From the NCBI RefSeq assembly GCF_030908385.1, contig NZ_CP133091.1:1722128-1786127 (forward strand): a stretch of 64,000 nucleotides of DNA, given 5' to 3'. Every line of letters starts with the position of its first letter. The first letter of the stretch is position 1. This DNA comes from Mangrovimonas sp. YM274 (lineage in GTDB: Bacteria; Bacteroidota; Bacteroidia; Flavobacteriales; Flavobacteriaceae). The notes below the pieces were generated by a model. It did no database searches. It was not told where the DNA came from and saw only the letters and a program-made list of their open reading frames with translations. Both the position numbers and the translations under genes were made by a program. Of this stretch, positions 1 through 9,362 are shown one piece after another.

Positions 1-1015
1 TTACTCCAGAATCCAAGCCTCCCAGTACCCCTGCGATACACATTGGTTTTTCAGCGTCACAAATCATTAAATCTTCCTCGTGAAGTTCGCGTTCAATGCC
101 ATCCAAAGTTTTGAATTTTGTTCCTTGAGGCAAGGTTTTAACAGCTACCTTATGACCTTTAATTTTTGCGGCATCAAATGCGTGCAGTGGTTGCCCTAGC
201 TCATGTAGTACATAGTTGGTGATATCTACCACATTATTTTTTGGGGTAAGGCCTATTGCTTTTAATTTATTTTGAAGCCATTTAGGTGATTCCTCAACTG
301 TAATTCCCGATATAGATACTCCACAATAACGAGGAGCCAATTCTTTATTAAGAACTTCTACATCTATTTTTTGGGTTCTGTTATCAACGTGGAATGCACT
401 TACAGATGGTGTAATGAATTCTAAGTGAATGTCTTTTTGAATCAAACCGGCCCTAAGGTCTCTGGCAGTTCCAAAATGGCTCATGGCGTCAGCTCGGTTA
501 GGCGTGAGGCCTATTTCAAATACATGATCGTTTTCTACTTTGAAGATATCTGAAACCGCGGCACCAACCTTAACTTTTTCATCAAGCACTAAAATACCGT
601 CATGCGATTGGCCTAATCCCAATTCGTCTTCGGCACATATCATACCATGGCTTTCTTCTCCTCGAATCTTCCCTTTTTTAATTTTCCAAGCTTCACCTTC
701 TGGGGTGTAAAGTGTGGTGCCAATAGTGGCTACCGGAACTTTTTGTCCAGCTGCTACATTAGGAGCGCCGCATACAATTTGTAATGGTTTTTCTGCTCCA
801 ATATTTACCGTGGTTACCTTCAAGCGGTCGGCGTTAGGATGTTGTTCACAGGTTAATACTTCTCCAACAACAATTCCTTTAAGTCCTCCTTTTACAGATT
901 CAAATTCTGAAATGCCTTCTACTTCAAGTCCTAAATCTGTAAGTAATTCTCCTGTTTTTTCAGGAGACCAATCTGTTTTGATGAATTGTCGTAACCAGTT
1001 GTATGAAATCTTCAT
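1..1015 (-). CDS. pheT: Phenylalanine--tRNA ligase beta subunit, N-terminal part (cut by window edge)
   Basis: Charges tRNA-Phe together with PheS in the cytoplasm. The reading frame starts MKISYNWLRQF and continues open for about 338 codons to the left edge, so only the N-terminal part of a roughly 800-residue protein is present. It begins with the tRNA-binding (EMAP/OB-fold) domain at about residues 40-150, including VVGEVLTCEQHPNADRLKV and the GICAxxELGL-type segment (MICAEDELGLG), followed by the B3/B4 editing region (FEIGLTPNRADAMSHFG, then DITNYVLHELGQPLHAFD). The start codon lies at 1013-1015 and no better upstream start is seen. Family assignment is secure; completeness cannot be judged here. 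Confidence 0.93.
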   Translation of the reverse strand, partial: MKISYNWLRQFIKTDWSPEKTGELLTDLGLEVEGISEFESVKGGLKGIVVGEVLTCEQHPNADRLKVTTVNIGAEKPLQIVCGAPNVAAGQKVPVATIGTTLYTPEGEAWKIKKGKIRGEESHGMICAEDELGLGQSHDGILVLDEKVKVGAAVSDIFKVENDHVFEIGLTPNRADAMSHFGTARDLRAGLIQKDIHLEFITPSVSAFHVDNRTQKIDVEVLNKELAPRYCGVSISGITVEESPKWLQNKLKAIGLTPKNNVVDITNYVLHELGQPLHAFDAAKIKGHKVAVKTLPQGTKFKTLDGIERELHEEDLMICDAEKPMCIAGVLGGLDSGV

Positions 1016-1154
1016 TTTCGTTCTTTAATAAAGGCGCAAACCTACAATTTTTTTCGTTCTTCCGATTGTCAAAGTTGTGTAAAAATACAACTCCAACGGG
1101 GGTAATTTAGGGCACAAAGATAAATATTTGCGACTAAAAATGTTAGTGATACCT

Positions 1155-3596
1155 TTACTCTTTTTGGGTATTGTTGTCGTTCAGTAAACTTTCTTGAAAA
1201 AGGTTGAAAATCCGTGTATATTCATCGGTCCAACTACTAGGTTCAACGAAGCCGTGTCTTTCCAGTGGATAAAGGACCATTTCCCAGTCGTGTTTTTCCA
1301 ACTCTATCAAGCGCTGGTTAAGGCGAACCATATCTTGAAAATGAACATTATCGTCTACCATTCCGTGTAAAATCAATAAATCTCCTTTTAGGCCATCAGC
1401 AAAATAGATAGGGGAGCTTCTTCTGTAGGCCAAACTATCGGTTACAGGTGTGTTAAGGATACGTGCCGTATAACCATGGTTGTAGGCAGCCCAATCACCA
1501 ACAGAACGAATTGCCGCTCCAGCTTTAAAGGTGTCGGCTTCGTTGAACATGGCCATAAGAGTGATGAATCCACCATAGGAGCCACCGTAAATTCCCACTT
1601 TGTCCTTGTCGATGCCGTAATTGTTGATTAAATATTGAACACCATCTACTTGGTCTGAAAGGTCTTTGCCTCCCATGTGTCTGTAGATTCCTGTGCGGCA
1701 ATCTCTACCGTAGCCAGCACTGCCTCTGTAGTCGATATCTAAAACAGTATAACCGTTGTCGGCTAAAATATTATGGAACATGTATTCTCTAAAATAGACG
1801 CTCCACCAGGAATGAGCATTTTGTAGGTATCCTGCACCATGCACAAATACAATAGCAGCATTGTTTTTGGTAGCGGCGGAAGGTTGATAAAGTCTAGCTT
1901 GGACGGTGGCACCGTCTTCTGCCTTGAAGGTGATAATTTCTGGGTCTCTCCAAGAATATGCCTCAAAAGCCTCTGTTGTGGAATGGGTGATTTGCTTAGG
2001 TTGATCAGACGTTTTTCCGAATAAAGGATTTTTTTGAACATAAAGCTCTGTTGGTTTGTTGGAGTAGGAGTGCAATATGGCTAAGTATTCTTCGTTTGGC
2101 GATAGTACCACGTCATTATTACCGGTCATGGTTGTTAGTTGGGTGAATTTACCTCCCTTCAACGGCATGCTGTAAAATTGGCGATCTCCCGGGTGTGTTT
2201 TGTTGGAGGTGAAGTACCAATGTTTGTTGTCATTGGAAAGGTAGACGTCGTACACTTCAAATTTCCCTTCTGTCAGTGCTTTGGTTTTTCCTGAGTTGAC
2301 ATTAGTGGTATTTAAATGAGCAAATCCAGTAGCTTCAGACATGTACCAAATGGTTTCGTTGTCTGGCAACCATCCAAGGGCACTGCCTCCAAAACTGCTG
2401 ATACCGGGGCCATCGATCCAAGCTTCGTCACGTTGTCTCACTAAGTTTTTAACCGAGCCATCGTCGTAGTTCAAAGACACAATCCAACGATCTTTAAAGT
2501 CGCTGCTGTTAATGTCTAATACGGCATGTCTGCTGTCTTCACTCCAGTTTGGTCCAGTTACATAAGAGATTCTGTTGTCGTTGTTGTACTCTTTGTCTGG
2601 GTAGTCTTTGGTGTATTCAGGGATGTCGTCAAGACCTTCCAAATTATCTAAAACAACGGGATAATAAGTTTTAGCTTCAATGTTGTAAATAAACATTTCA
2701 TACGTGCCTTGTTCGCTGCCAACTTTGGTGCGTGTGTGTTGGTCTTCGGTGTAGCCCGACTCTGTAACGTAATGCGGTACAATGGTTCCTTTTGCCTCCT
2801 TTGGCGATTGATATAATTCGTAGGTTACAAATTTTCCATTCGGACTTATTTTGATGTTGGTAACAGTTTTGCCTTCAGTATAAATTTCAAGAGGTCTTTT
2901 GTTGAGATTTCTTTTGTTGAGCTCTTCTTTTGCGTCATTCTTGGCTTTACGTTCGCTAAGCACCTCAAAAATGTCCAATTGGTCTTGGTGTAACCATTCG
3001 TCTTGTTGGCTTCTTTTAGTGTGGTCTTCTTTCTTGTTGGTGAAATTTGTAATCTGTTCTGTAATACCCGTTTCCAAAGACCAGGTGAATAGGTTGTTAT
3101 TTTTTACATAGGCGATTTTGGAATCGTTTGCCGTAAACTGAATATTCCTTTCGGAATCAACAGTATTGGTGATTTGGGTTACCGCATAGTTGCTTTGGTC
3201 AACAAGGTATATATCTCCATGTTTTGTATAAATGCTTTTAGACTTATCACTGTTAAAGATGATATGAGCGTATGGGTTTACGTAGGTTGATTTGTTGGTG
3301 ATATTACTGCTCCCACTTGGTTGTGGCAAGCTATAGGAGGTTTCAAAATCCACTTTTTCTGTGATACCATTGGAAATGGTGTAGGCATAAAGAGAATCGC
3401 TGAAAGCTCCTTCGGGGTTCCAACTGAAATAAATAGTTTTACCATCGGTAGACCAATGAGCATTTGAGGGGAGGTGACCAACGAAATTGTTGCCTTGCAT
3501 GATGGTTTTTATGTTTAATGGTGACTGGTTGCCAGTTTGGGAAATTCCAAGGGAAGTAATGAAAAGGGATAGGGTAAGCGCTAAAATTAGTTTCAT
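1155..3596 (-). CDS. S9 family serine peptidase (dipeptidyl-peptidase IV-like), secreted
   Basis: Predicted exported prolyl-oligopeptidase-family peptidase that removes dipeptides or cleaves after proline in extracytoplasmic peptides. Residues 1-20 form a signal peptide (MKLILALTLSLFITSLGISQ). Residues about 40-520 resemble the DPP-IV N-terminal beta-propeller, with repeated W/YSxDG-like blades. The C-terminal alpha/beta hydrolase has the nucleophile motif GGSYGG near residue 673, an acid in HGMVDDNVH near 748 and the catalytic His in ERHGF near 784, so the triad is intact. At 813 residues it is slightly longer than typical flavobacterial DPP-IV. It is monocistronic, with pheT downstream on the same strand 140 bp away. 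Substrate is not known from sequence. Confidence 0.93.
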   Translation of the reverse strand: MKLILALTLSLFITSLGISQTGNQSPLNIKTIMQGNNFVGHLPSNAHWSTDGKTIYFSWNPEGAFSDSLYAYTISNGITEKVDFETSYSLPQPSGSSNITNKSTYVNPYAHIIFNSDKSKSIYTKHGDIYLVDQSNYAVTQITNTVDSERNIQFTANDSKIAYVKNNNLFTWSLETGITEQITNFTNKKEDHTKRSQQDEWLHQDQLDIFEVLSERKAKNDAKEELNKRNLNKRPLEIYTEGKTVTNIKISPNGKFVTYELYQSPKEAKGTIVPHYVTESGYTEDQHTRTKVGSEQGTYEMFIYNIEAKTYYPVVLDNLEGLDDIPEYTKDYPDKEYNNDNRISYVTGPNWSEDSRHAVLDINSSDFKDRWIVSLNYDDGSVKNLVRQRDEAWIDGPGISSFGGSALGWLPDNETIWYMSEATGFAHLNTTNVNSGKTKALTEGKFEVYDVYLSNDNKHWYFTSNKTHPGDRQFYSMPLKGGKFTQLTTMTGNNDVVLSPNEEYLAILHSYSNKPTELYVQKNPLFGKTSDQPKQITHSTTEAFEAYSWRDPEIITFKAEDGATVQARLYQPSAATKNNAAIVFVHGAGYLQNAHSWWSVYFREYMFHNILADNGYTVLDIDYRGSAGYGRDCRTGIYRHMGGKDLSDQVDGVQYLINNYGIDKDKVGIYGGSYGGFITLMAMFNEADTFKAGAAIRSVGDWAAYNHGYTARILNTPVTDSLAYRRSSPIYFADGLKGDLLILHGMVDDNVHFQDMVRLNQRLIELEKHDWEMVLYPLERHGFVEPSSWTDEYTRIFNLFQESLLNDNNTQKE

Positions 3597-3836
3597 ACGT
3601 TGTGTATTGCAGTTTTATAAATAGAAGCCTAGAGGGCGATAATATTAAATGTTTGCGAATGTACTTTTTTGTAGGGATAAAGGCAATTCTTTTAATAAAC
3701 CTTTATCAGTTTATTTTATATCAATTGCTTAAGGAATAGTTAATTAACAATGAGCTAAAACCTTTTAACATAGCTCTAACAGGTGTGAGCTGTAATAGCG
3801 GTTAATTTTAGGTAATTAATTTTAAATCAATACATT

Positions 3837-4004
3837 ATGAAGAATCTAGACTCTTTGGGAGAAGTCTTCGATTTCTTAACTTCTTTAATTGTATTCATTT
3901 CAGGACTTCGTATTTCTTTAACTTTTTTCGGAAATCCTCAATTGAGTTTGTTGTTCAGGCAAATATACTTAGGGCAAAGCGATATAAAGGTTGTTGCAAC
4001 TTGA
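3837..4004 (+). CDS. Possible 55-residue small ORF in a 497-bp intergenic region
   Basis: The only candidate gene in 3597-4093. It would start MKNLDSLGEVFDFL and end in KVVAT, with a hydrophobic middle (LIVFISGLRISLTFF). Arguments for: a strong terminator on the same strand follows at 4064-4087, so a plus-strand transcript probably exists here. Arguments against: no recognised family, and an imperfect GTTAA/GTAAT repeat at 3801-3816 lies only 36 bp before the ATG, closer than in the LamG promoters of this window, so the transcript may start inside the ORF. A non-coding RNA is an equally good reading. Confidence 0.2.
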   Translation: MKNLDSLGEVFDFLTSLIVFISGLRISLTFFGNPQLSLLFRQIYLGQSDIKVVAT

Positions 4005-4063
4005 TGCCTAATGATTCTAATACATCAATCAATCGATCATAAAACGTACAGTTATGTTTTAGG

Positions 4064-4087
4064 CCCAACCGAAAGGTTGGGTTTTTT
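4064..4087 (+). terminator. Rho-independent terminator
   Basis: Perfect stem CCCAACC / GGTTGGG with loop GAAA, followed by six T on the plus strand. It ends the unassigned plus-strand unit upstream and sits 7 bp from the recG stop codon, which it faces. Confidence 0.75.
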
Positions 4088-4093
4088 ATGGTC

Positions 4094-6196
4094 TTAGCTA
4101 ATGTAGTTCCAAATATTTTTGTATTTGCTAAGCTGTTGGTAGGTGTGTAGGATAACTTGGTTTTCTTCCAGTTTTAGGGTAGGGTCCTTCTTTAAAAGTT
4201 CCTTGGCAATGTATCTGGCGTGTTGTAATATAGTACTGTCCTTGATTATGTCGGCTATTCTTAGGTTGAGAACCCCACTTTGCTGAGTGCCCATAATGTC
4301 CCCGGGCCCTCTTAATTTTAGGTCTACCTCGGCAATTTCAAAACCATCATTGGTTCTGGTCATGGTTTCTAAGCGGACTTTGCTGTCGTCGCTGAGTTTG
4401 TGACTGGTCATTAAAATACAGTAACTCTGTTCGGCGCCCCTACCAACACGACCTCTAAGCTGGTGTAATTGGGAGAGTCCAAAACGTTCGGCACTTTCAA
4501 TAATCATCACAGAAGCGTTGGGTACGTTAACGCCTACTTCAATTACCGTTGTGGCAACCATAATTTGGGTTTCACCTTTAATGAAGCGCTTCATCTCGTA
4601 ATCTTTGTCGGCAGGTTTCATTTTACCGTGGACGATGGAAATTTGATATTGAGGAGCAGGGAAGTCCCTTGCTATACTTTCGTAGCCATCCATAAGGTCT
4701 TTGTAGTCCATTGCGGCACTTTCCTGAATGAGGGGGTAAACGATGTAAATCTGACGTCCTTTTTGGATTTCGTCCCGAATGAATTTAAAAACGTTCAGAC
4801 GGTTTTTGTCGTAGCGATGCACGGTTTTTATTTCCTTTCTTCCGGGAGGTAATTCGTCGATAACGGAAACATCCAAATCGCCATAAACAGACATGGCTAA
4901 AGTTCTAGGAATTGGTGTTGCTGTCATGACCAAAATGTGCGGAGGCGTAGAATTTTTCCGCCATAATTTACTGCGTTGGGCTACTCCAAAACGGTGCTGC
5001 TCATCGATGATGGCGAGTCCCAAATTTTTGAATTTCACCTTGTCTTCAAGGAGGGCGTGTGTACCAATTAAAATTTGTAAATCACCACTTTCTAGGGCTT
5101 TATGAATCTCTTTTCGTTCTGAAGTATTGGTTGAACCTGTTAATATTTTTATATTGATATTCAGGTTTTTACATAGTTCAGATAATCCGTTGAAGTGCTG
5201 GACTGACAAAATTTCAGTAGGCGCCATAAGGCATGCTTGAAAACCATTATCCAAAGCGATGAGCATGGACATTAAAGCGACGATGGTTTTACCCGATCCA
5301 ACATCGCCTTGAAGCAATCTGTTCATCTGCGCATTGCTTCCCAAGTCCTGACGAATTTCCTTGATTACGCGCTTTTGGGCATTAGTTAAATTGAAGGGTA
5401 AATGTTCCTTGAAAAAGGAGTTGAAAAGCGGGCCGACATTCTCAAAAGGAAGGCCTTTTATCTTAGTTTTGTTTACCAGGTTTTTGATGACCAATTGCAG
5501 TTGTATATAGAAAAGTTCTTCAAATTTTAGTCTGTATTGTGCTTTGGCCAATAGCTCTTGACTTTTTGGAAAATGAATATTGAAGAGGGCTTCTCTTTTT
5601 GAAACGAGTTGCAAATTTGTGAGGATGGAAGTTGAAAGCGTTTCGGCAAATCTGCCTTGTGTTTCCATGAACAGCTCTTGCATCATTTTCGTTATGACCC
5701 TATTGGTGATACCCTTGGTGGAAAGTTTTTCGGTAGAGGGGTAAACTGCCTGCATGGCCGAGCGAAGGTTATTTTTATGATCGCTCAAGAGCTCCATTTC
5801 AGGATGCGGCATACTAAATGTACCGTTGTACCAATTGGTCTTCCCAAAGATAACATAGTCCTTATTCGGTTTTACGCTTTCTCTAATCCATTTCTGCCCT
5901 CGGAACCAAACCAATTCCATAGAGCCGGTATCGTCCCTAAACGTAGCTACCAATCGTTTACCGCGTTTTTGCGACACTTCTTTAAAGCTTGTTATGCGTC
6001 CAACCACCTGTACCTCTGATGAGTTTTGTTGCAGTTGGTTGATTTTGTAGTAACGTGTGCGATCAATATAACGATTGGGGAATAGGTTCAATAAATCCTG
6101 ATAAGTGTGAATGCCAAGCTCTTTTCGCAATAAATCGGCACGGCTGGGGCCGACGCCTTTTAGATAGTCTATGGGAGTTTGTAGTTTGGAATTCAT
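4094..6196 (-). CDS. recG: ATP-dependent DNA helicase RecG
   Basis: Branch-migration helicase that remodels stalled replication forks and Holliday junctions. The 700 residues match the usual RecG length. Order of parts: N-terminal helical/wedge OB-fold domain (residues about 1-200, with the VVGRITSFKEV strand), superfamily-2 helicase core with Walker A GDVGSGKT near 298, DEQH box near 400, motif III VMTATPIPRT, motif VI QLRGRVGRG near 588, and the C-terminal DLKLRGPGDIMGTQQSG signature. All motifs are intact. It is divergent from the patatin gene, with about 90 bp between starts. Confidence 0.97.
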   Translation of the reverse strand: MNSKLQTPIDYLKGVGPSRADLLRKELGIHTYQDLLNLFPNRYIDRTRYYKINQLQQNSSEVQVVGRITSFKEVSQKRGKRLVATFRDDTGSMELVWFRGQKWIRESVKPNKDYVIFGKTNWYNGTFSMPHPEMELLSDHKNNLRSAMQAVYPSTEKLSTKGITNRVITKMMQELFMETQGRFAETLSTSILTNLQLVSKREALFNIHFPKSQELLAKAQYRLKFEELFYIQLQLVIKNLVNKTKIKGLPFENVGPLFNSFFKEHLPFNLTNAQKRVIKEIRQDLGSNAQMNRLLQGDVGSGKTIVALMSMLIALDNGFQACLMAPTEILSVQHFNGLSELCKNLNINIKILTGSTNTSERKEIHKALESGDLQILIGTHALLEDKVKFKNLGLAIIDEQHRFGVAQRSKLWRKNSTPPHILVMTATPIPRTLAMSVYGDLDVSVIDELPPGRKEIKTVHRYDKNRLNVFKFIRDEIQKGRQIYIVYPLIQESAAMDYKDLMDGYESIARDFPAPQYQISIVHGKMKPADKDYEMKRFIKGETQIMVATTVIEVGVNVPNASVMIIESAERFGLSQLHQLRGRVGRGAEQSYCILMTSHKLSDDSKVRLETMTRTNDGFEIAEVDLKLRGPGDIMGTQQSGVLNLRIADIIKDSTILQHARYIAKELLKKDPTLKLEENQVILHTYQQLSKYKNIWNYIS

Positions 6197-6283
6197 GAAG
6201 ACGAATATAATTGTTATCCATGAAACATAAAACCCGAATTTTTGTAAATTGGGAAACCATAACTTAACTTAATACAAAATTAC

Positions 6284-7189
6284 ATGCGCGCATTGGTTAT
6301 ATCCGGAGGTGGGAGCAAAGGTGCTTTTGCTGGTGGAGTTGCACAATATCTTATTGAAGAACTTGGTAGGGATTATGATATGTATCTTGGAACCTCTACG
6401 GGGAGTTTATTGGTCCCTCATTTAGCGGTTAACAAGATTGATAAATTGTACAATCTTTTCACTAATGTACAGCAGCATGATATTTTTAGTATAAGTCCTT
6501 TTGTACAGCGAAAAAAAGGGGATAGGGAGTTTGTTTCGATTGATTTTGTGAACTCTTTATGGCAGTTTATTAAAATGAAGCGCACCTTTGGAGAGAGCAA
6601 ATCCCTAAAGCGTCTTATTAGAAAGAATTTTACAAAAGAAGAGTATTTTCAAATTTTGGAAACCAAGGAGGATGTGGTCGTCACAGTTTCCAATTTATCT
6701 GCAAATTCGGTGGAATATAAATCCATTCGGGATTTCAGCTATGAGGAATTTTGCCACTGGATCTGGATTTCTTGCAACTATATCCCTTTTATGTCGCTTA
6801 CCGAAGTAAATGGTAACGAATATGCCGATGGTGGTTTGGGCTGTGTAGTACCGATTAGGGAAGCGATTCAGCGTGGGGCAACAGAGATTGATGCTGTTAT
6901 CTTAAAATCGGAAAAACTGGAAGGGAAAAAGGTTTTGGGGAAGAATCCGTTTTCTTTGATGATCAGTTTGTTTGGGCATTTAATGGATCAGTTGGAAAGC
7001 CATGATATCCTTATTGGTAAATTGGCGGCAAGCAATAAAAATGTAAAGCTCAATCTGTATTACACTCCTACAGATCTAACTGAAAATTCCTTGATATTTA
7101 GTCGGAAATTAATGGTAAAATGGTGGCAGCAAGGCTATGAACATGCTGCCAAGAAACATGGAGCTGATTCTGTTTTAAACGACGTTTAA
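6284..7189 (+). CDS. Patatin-like phospholipase
   Basis: Predicted cytoplasmic lipid acyl hydrolase. The oxyanion motif GGGSKGAF lies at residues 8-15, the nucleophile motif GTSTG at 36-40 (Ser38), and the dyad Asp in YADGGLG near 182. No signal peptide or membrane segment is seen, and there is no outer-membrane barrel domain, so this is the short (301-residue) soluble type. It converges with the next gene: its stop codon lies inside a perfect inverted repeat. Substrate (phospholipid or lysophospholipid) is not evident. Confidence 0.9.
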   Translation: MRALVISGGGSKGAFAGGVAQYLIEELGRDYDMYLGTSTGSLLVPHLAVNKIDKLYNLFTNVQQHDIFSISPFVQRKKGDREFVSIDFVNSLWQFIKMKRTFGESKSLKRLIRKNFTKEEYFQILETKEDVVVTVSNLSANSVEYKSIRDFSYEEFCHWIWISCNYIPFMSLTEVNGNEYADGGLGCVVPIREAIQRGATEIDAVILKSEKLEGKKVLGKNPFSLMISLFGHLMDQLESHDILIGKLAASNKNVKLNLYYTPTDLTENSLIFSRKLMVKWWQQGYEHAAKKHGADSVLNDV

Positions 7190-7197
7190 AACAGAAT
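7167..7197. terminator. Bidirectional terminator overlapping the patatin stop codon
   Basis: Perfect 14-bp arms, ATTCTGTTTTAAAC at 7167-7180 and its complement at 7184-7197, with a 3-base loop. The patatin TAA lies within the right arm and the facing minus-strand gene's stop codon starts at its last base. There is no long T-tract beyond the A/T-rich arms, so terminator function is inference. Confidence 0.5.
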
Positions 7198-7718
7198 TAC
7201 CATAATTCGCTTACCTCATGTTTAATAAAGGATAATGCCGCATCACTTGGTGCACGATGATCCATCATTTCAGTTAAAAGGACTTCTCTTAATTTATTGG
7301 CTGTATTAGTTTTTTCAAGCATACTAGCTTTTCTTATCAGTTGAATTGTAGAGTTTTTTGCAGCTCCAATAATGTTCCAACATTCGTCTGTTATGTAGAT
7401 TTGTTGCGAGATATTGTGTTCGTATTCTTGTTCAATTGTAGCTATAAGTAAAGATTCGTAACTTTCTTTATTTGAAGATGTTGGCTGTACTCTTATTAGG
7501 AGTTTTGAAGGGCTTATGCGTTCTAAATATAGCGCCATACGCTCATAGGCTTGTAAACGAATTGGTAAGGTGTTAACCTGAATGTCTTTATGGAGTAAAA
7601 AACGTCTTCTGCCATCTTCGTTTTTTGTGTGTTCCTTAAAAAAATAGTAGGCGATTAGCCCGGTAACCAATGCAGGTATTGTAAATAAAAGTAAGTCGAT
7701 AATTCTTTCAGAATCCAT
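7197..7718 (-). CDS. Conserved flavobacterial membrane-anchored protein, unknown function
   Basis: A 173-residue protein with one N-terminal membrane segment (about residues 7-26, IIDLLLFTIPALVTGLIAYYF without the flanks), a basic stretch NEDGRRRFLLHK and then a soluble, mostly helical domain with YERMALYLERISPSKLLIRV at 58-77. I recognise it as the type of protein commonly found in Flavobacteriaceae but know no function. It starts 19 bp after the stop of the GltB-domain gene (7738-9303) and is probably co-transcribed with it. No catalytic motif is visible. Confidence 0.7.
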   Translation of the reverse strand: MDSERIIDLLLFTIPALVTGLIAYYFFKEHTKNEDGRRRFLLHKDIQVNTLPIRLQAYERMALYLERISPSKLLIRVQPTSSNKESYESLLIATIEQEYEHNISQQIYITDECWNIIGAAKNSTIQLIRKASMLEKTNTANKLREVLLTEMMDHRAPSDAALSFIKHEVSELW

Positions 7719-7737
7719 ATCTAAAGAGTGATTAGGG

Positions 7738-9303
7738 TTATTTTTTTTGGTAATGTCCGCCCAAATATAGGCAATCTTTTAAATCTTGCATACTTTTAAA
7801 AGGAACGGGTGTTTTTTCGTAGTGGTAGGTGTATTTCAACTCTTCCGATAGGTTGCGGTCATCTACATTTACATCTACATCACTCATTTTAAACTGGCAG
7901 GGGTGTTCGTAACCCGCTGCATGGGTAATTTCGATAAATTCCTTTCTGAAGGTTTTAAAATACTGTGCTAAACGTTCTGATTTTAAAGGCACATTAATAC
8001 CGCTTTGTAACCATTTGTTTTGGGTTGCCACTCCGCTAGGGCATCGATTGGTATGACAAATTTGAGCTTGGATACAGCCAATACTCATCATGGCTTCCCT
8101 GGCTACATTAATACAATCTGCGCCCATGGCAAATGCCATGGCAGCTTTGGCTGGAAAACCTAATTTGCCACTGCCGATAAATACAATACGATGGGTAAGA
8201 CCTTTACTTCTGAAGAGTTTGTATAGGTCGCTAAAGCCGTATACCCAAGGTAGGGAAACGTGGTCGGCGAAACTAGGAGGAGCTGCTCCTGTACCTCCTT
8301 CACCGCCGTCTACTGTGATAAAATCAGGTCCATGGCCTTTTGTTAACATGAGCTCTGCCAGTTCTTCCCATTGTTCCAATTTACCAATAGCAGCTTTAAT
8401 GCCAACAGGAAGGCCTGTAGCTTCTGCGATGGTTTCAATTAAATCGTAAAGTTCAGGAACATTGGAAAATGCCGAGTGATTAGGAGGGGATAGGACATCT
8501 TTGCCCATTTCTACATGGCGTATTTCAGATATTTCCCTAGATATTTTGGCAGCCGGTAAAACACCACCTTTGCCTGGTTTGGCACCTTGAGACAACTTGA
8601 TTTCAATGGCTTTTATGTGTGGGTTGTCGTTGACTAATTGGACTAATTTTTTCAATGAAAAATTACCTTCTTTATCGCGAACACCAAAGTAACCTGTTCC
8701 AAAATGAAAAATAACATCTCCTCCTTGACAATGGTAGGGAGAGAGACCTCCTTCGCCCGTGTTGTGATATGCTCCTGCAATATGTACGCCTTTGTTGAGT
8801 GATTCTATAGCCTTTGCAGAAAGAGAGCCAAAACTCATAGCGGAAACATTGATAACCGAAGCAGGTCTGTAGGGCTTTTTTCGTTTGTTATAAGCGCCCA
8901 TAACCTTGGCACAGGGCAAAAATGTTTTATCAATAGCATTTGGGTGATCCTTTTGGATTTTAAAGGGAATCATGGCGTTATTGATAAAGATATGTTGATG
9001 GGCGTATATGTCGCGATCGGTTCCAAAACCTTCATAGTTGTTTTCCTTTTTTGCAGAAGCATAGATCCAGCTTCTTTCAATTCTGTTGAAAGGAAGTTCT
9101 TCTCTATTGTTGGCTACAAAGTATTGCCGCATCTCTGGGCCGATGCTTTCCAAAAGATACCTTAAATGCCCAACAATAGGAAAGTTGTGGCTTATGGTAT
9201 GTTTTTTTTGAATAATGATATCTCGAAAGGCAACAAGAAACAGGGCAAGAACAATCCACATCCACCAACGAATGTCGGCAAGGGCAAACAATTGAAAAAT
9301 CAT
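7738..9303 (-). CDS. FMN-binding glutamate synthase-family protein (GltB central-domain type)
   Basis: The 521 residues correspond to the FMN/iron-sulfur synthase domain of glutamate synthase without the glutaminase domain. An N-terminal membrane segment is present at about 10-30 (WWMWIVLALFLVAF). Signature segments include NVSAMSFGSLS, NTGEGGLSPYH, EIKLSQGAKPGKGG (the GAKPGxGG loop), FITVDGGEGGTGAAP and the 3Fe-4S cluster cysteines in CIQAQICHTNRCPSGV. Such stand-alone proteins bind FMN and may make glutamate or act on other substrates; the reaction is not proven. It is probably co-transcribed with the 173-residue protein downstream. Confidence 0.88.
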   Translation of the reverse strand: MIFQLFALADIRWWMWIVLALFLVAFRDIIIQKKHTISHNFPIVGHLRYLLESIGPEMRQYFVANNREELPFNRIERSWIYASAKKENNYEGFGTDRDIYAHQHIFINNAMIPFKIQKDHPNAIDKTFLPCAKVMGAYNKRKKPYRPASVINVSAMSFGSLSAKAIESLNKGVHIAGAYHNTGEGGLSPYHCQGGDVIFHFGTGYFGVRDKEGNFSLKKLVQLVNDNPHIKAIEIKLSQGAKPGKGGVLPAAKISREISEIRHVEMGKDVLSPPNHSAFSNVPELYDLIETIAEATGLPVGIKAAIGKLEQWEELAELMLTKGHGPDFITVDGGEGGTGAAPPSFADHVSLPWVYGFSDLYKLFRSKGLTHRIVFIGSGKLGFPAKAAMAFAMGADCINVAREAMMSIGCIQAQICHTNRCPSGVATQNKWLQSGINVPLKSERLAQYFKTFRKEFIEITHAAGYEHPCQFKMSDVDVNVDDRNLSEELKYTYHYEKTPVPFKSMQDLKDCLYLGGHYQKK

Positions 9304-9362
9304 ATAGGCTTTTTTGTAAAGATATTTAAAAAAATATTGTTCTAAAGTGATATCTTTAACAT

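Noticed and set aside
714-1028. Plus-strand ORF over the pheT start
   Set aside because: It is the complement of the clear pheT coding frame.
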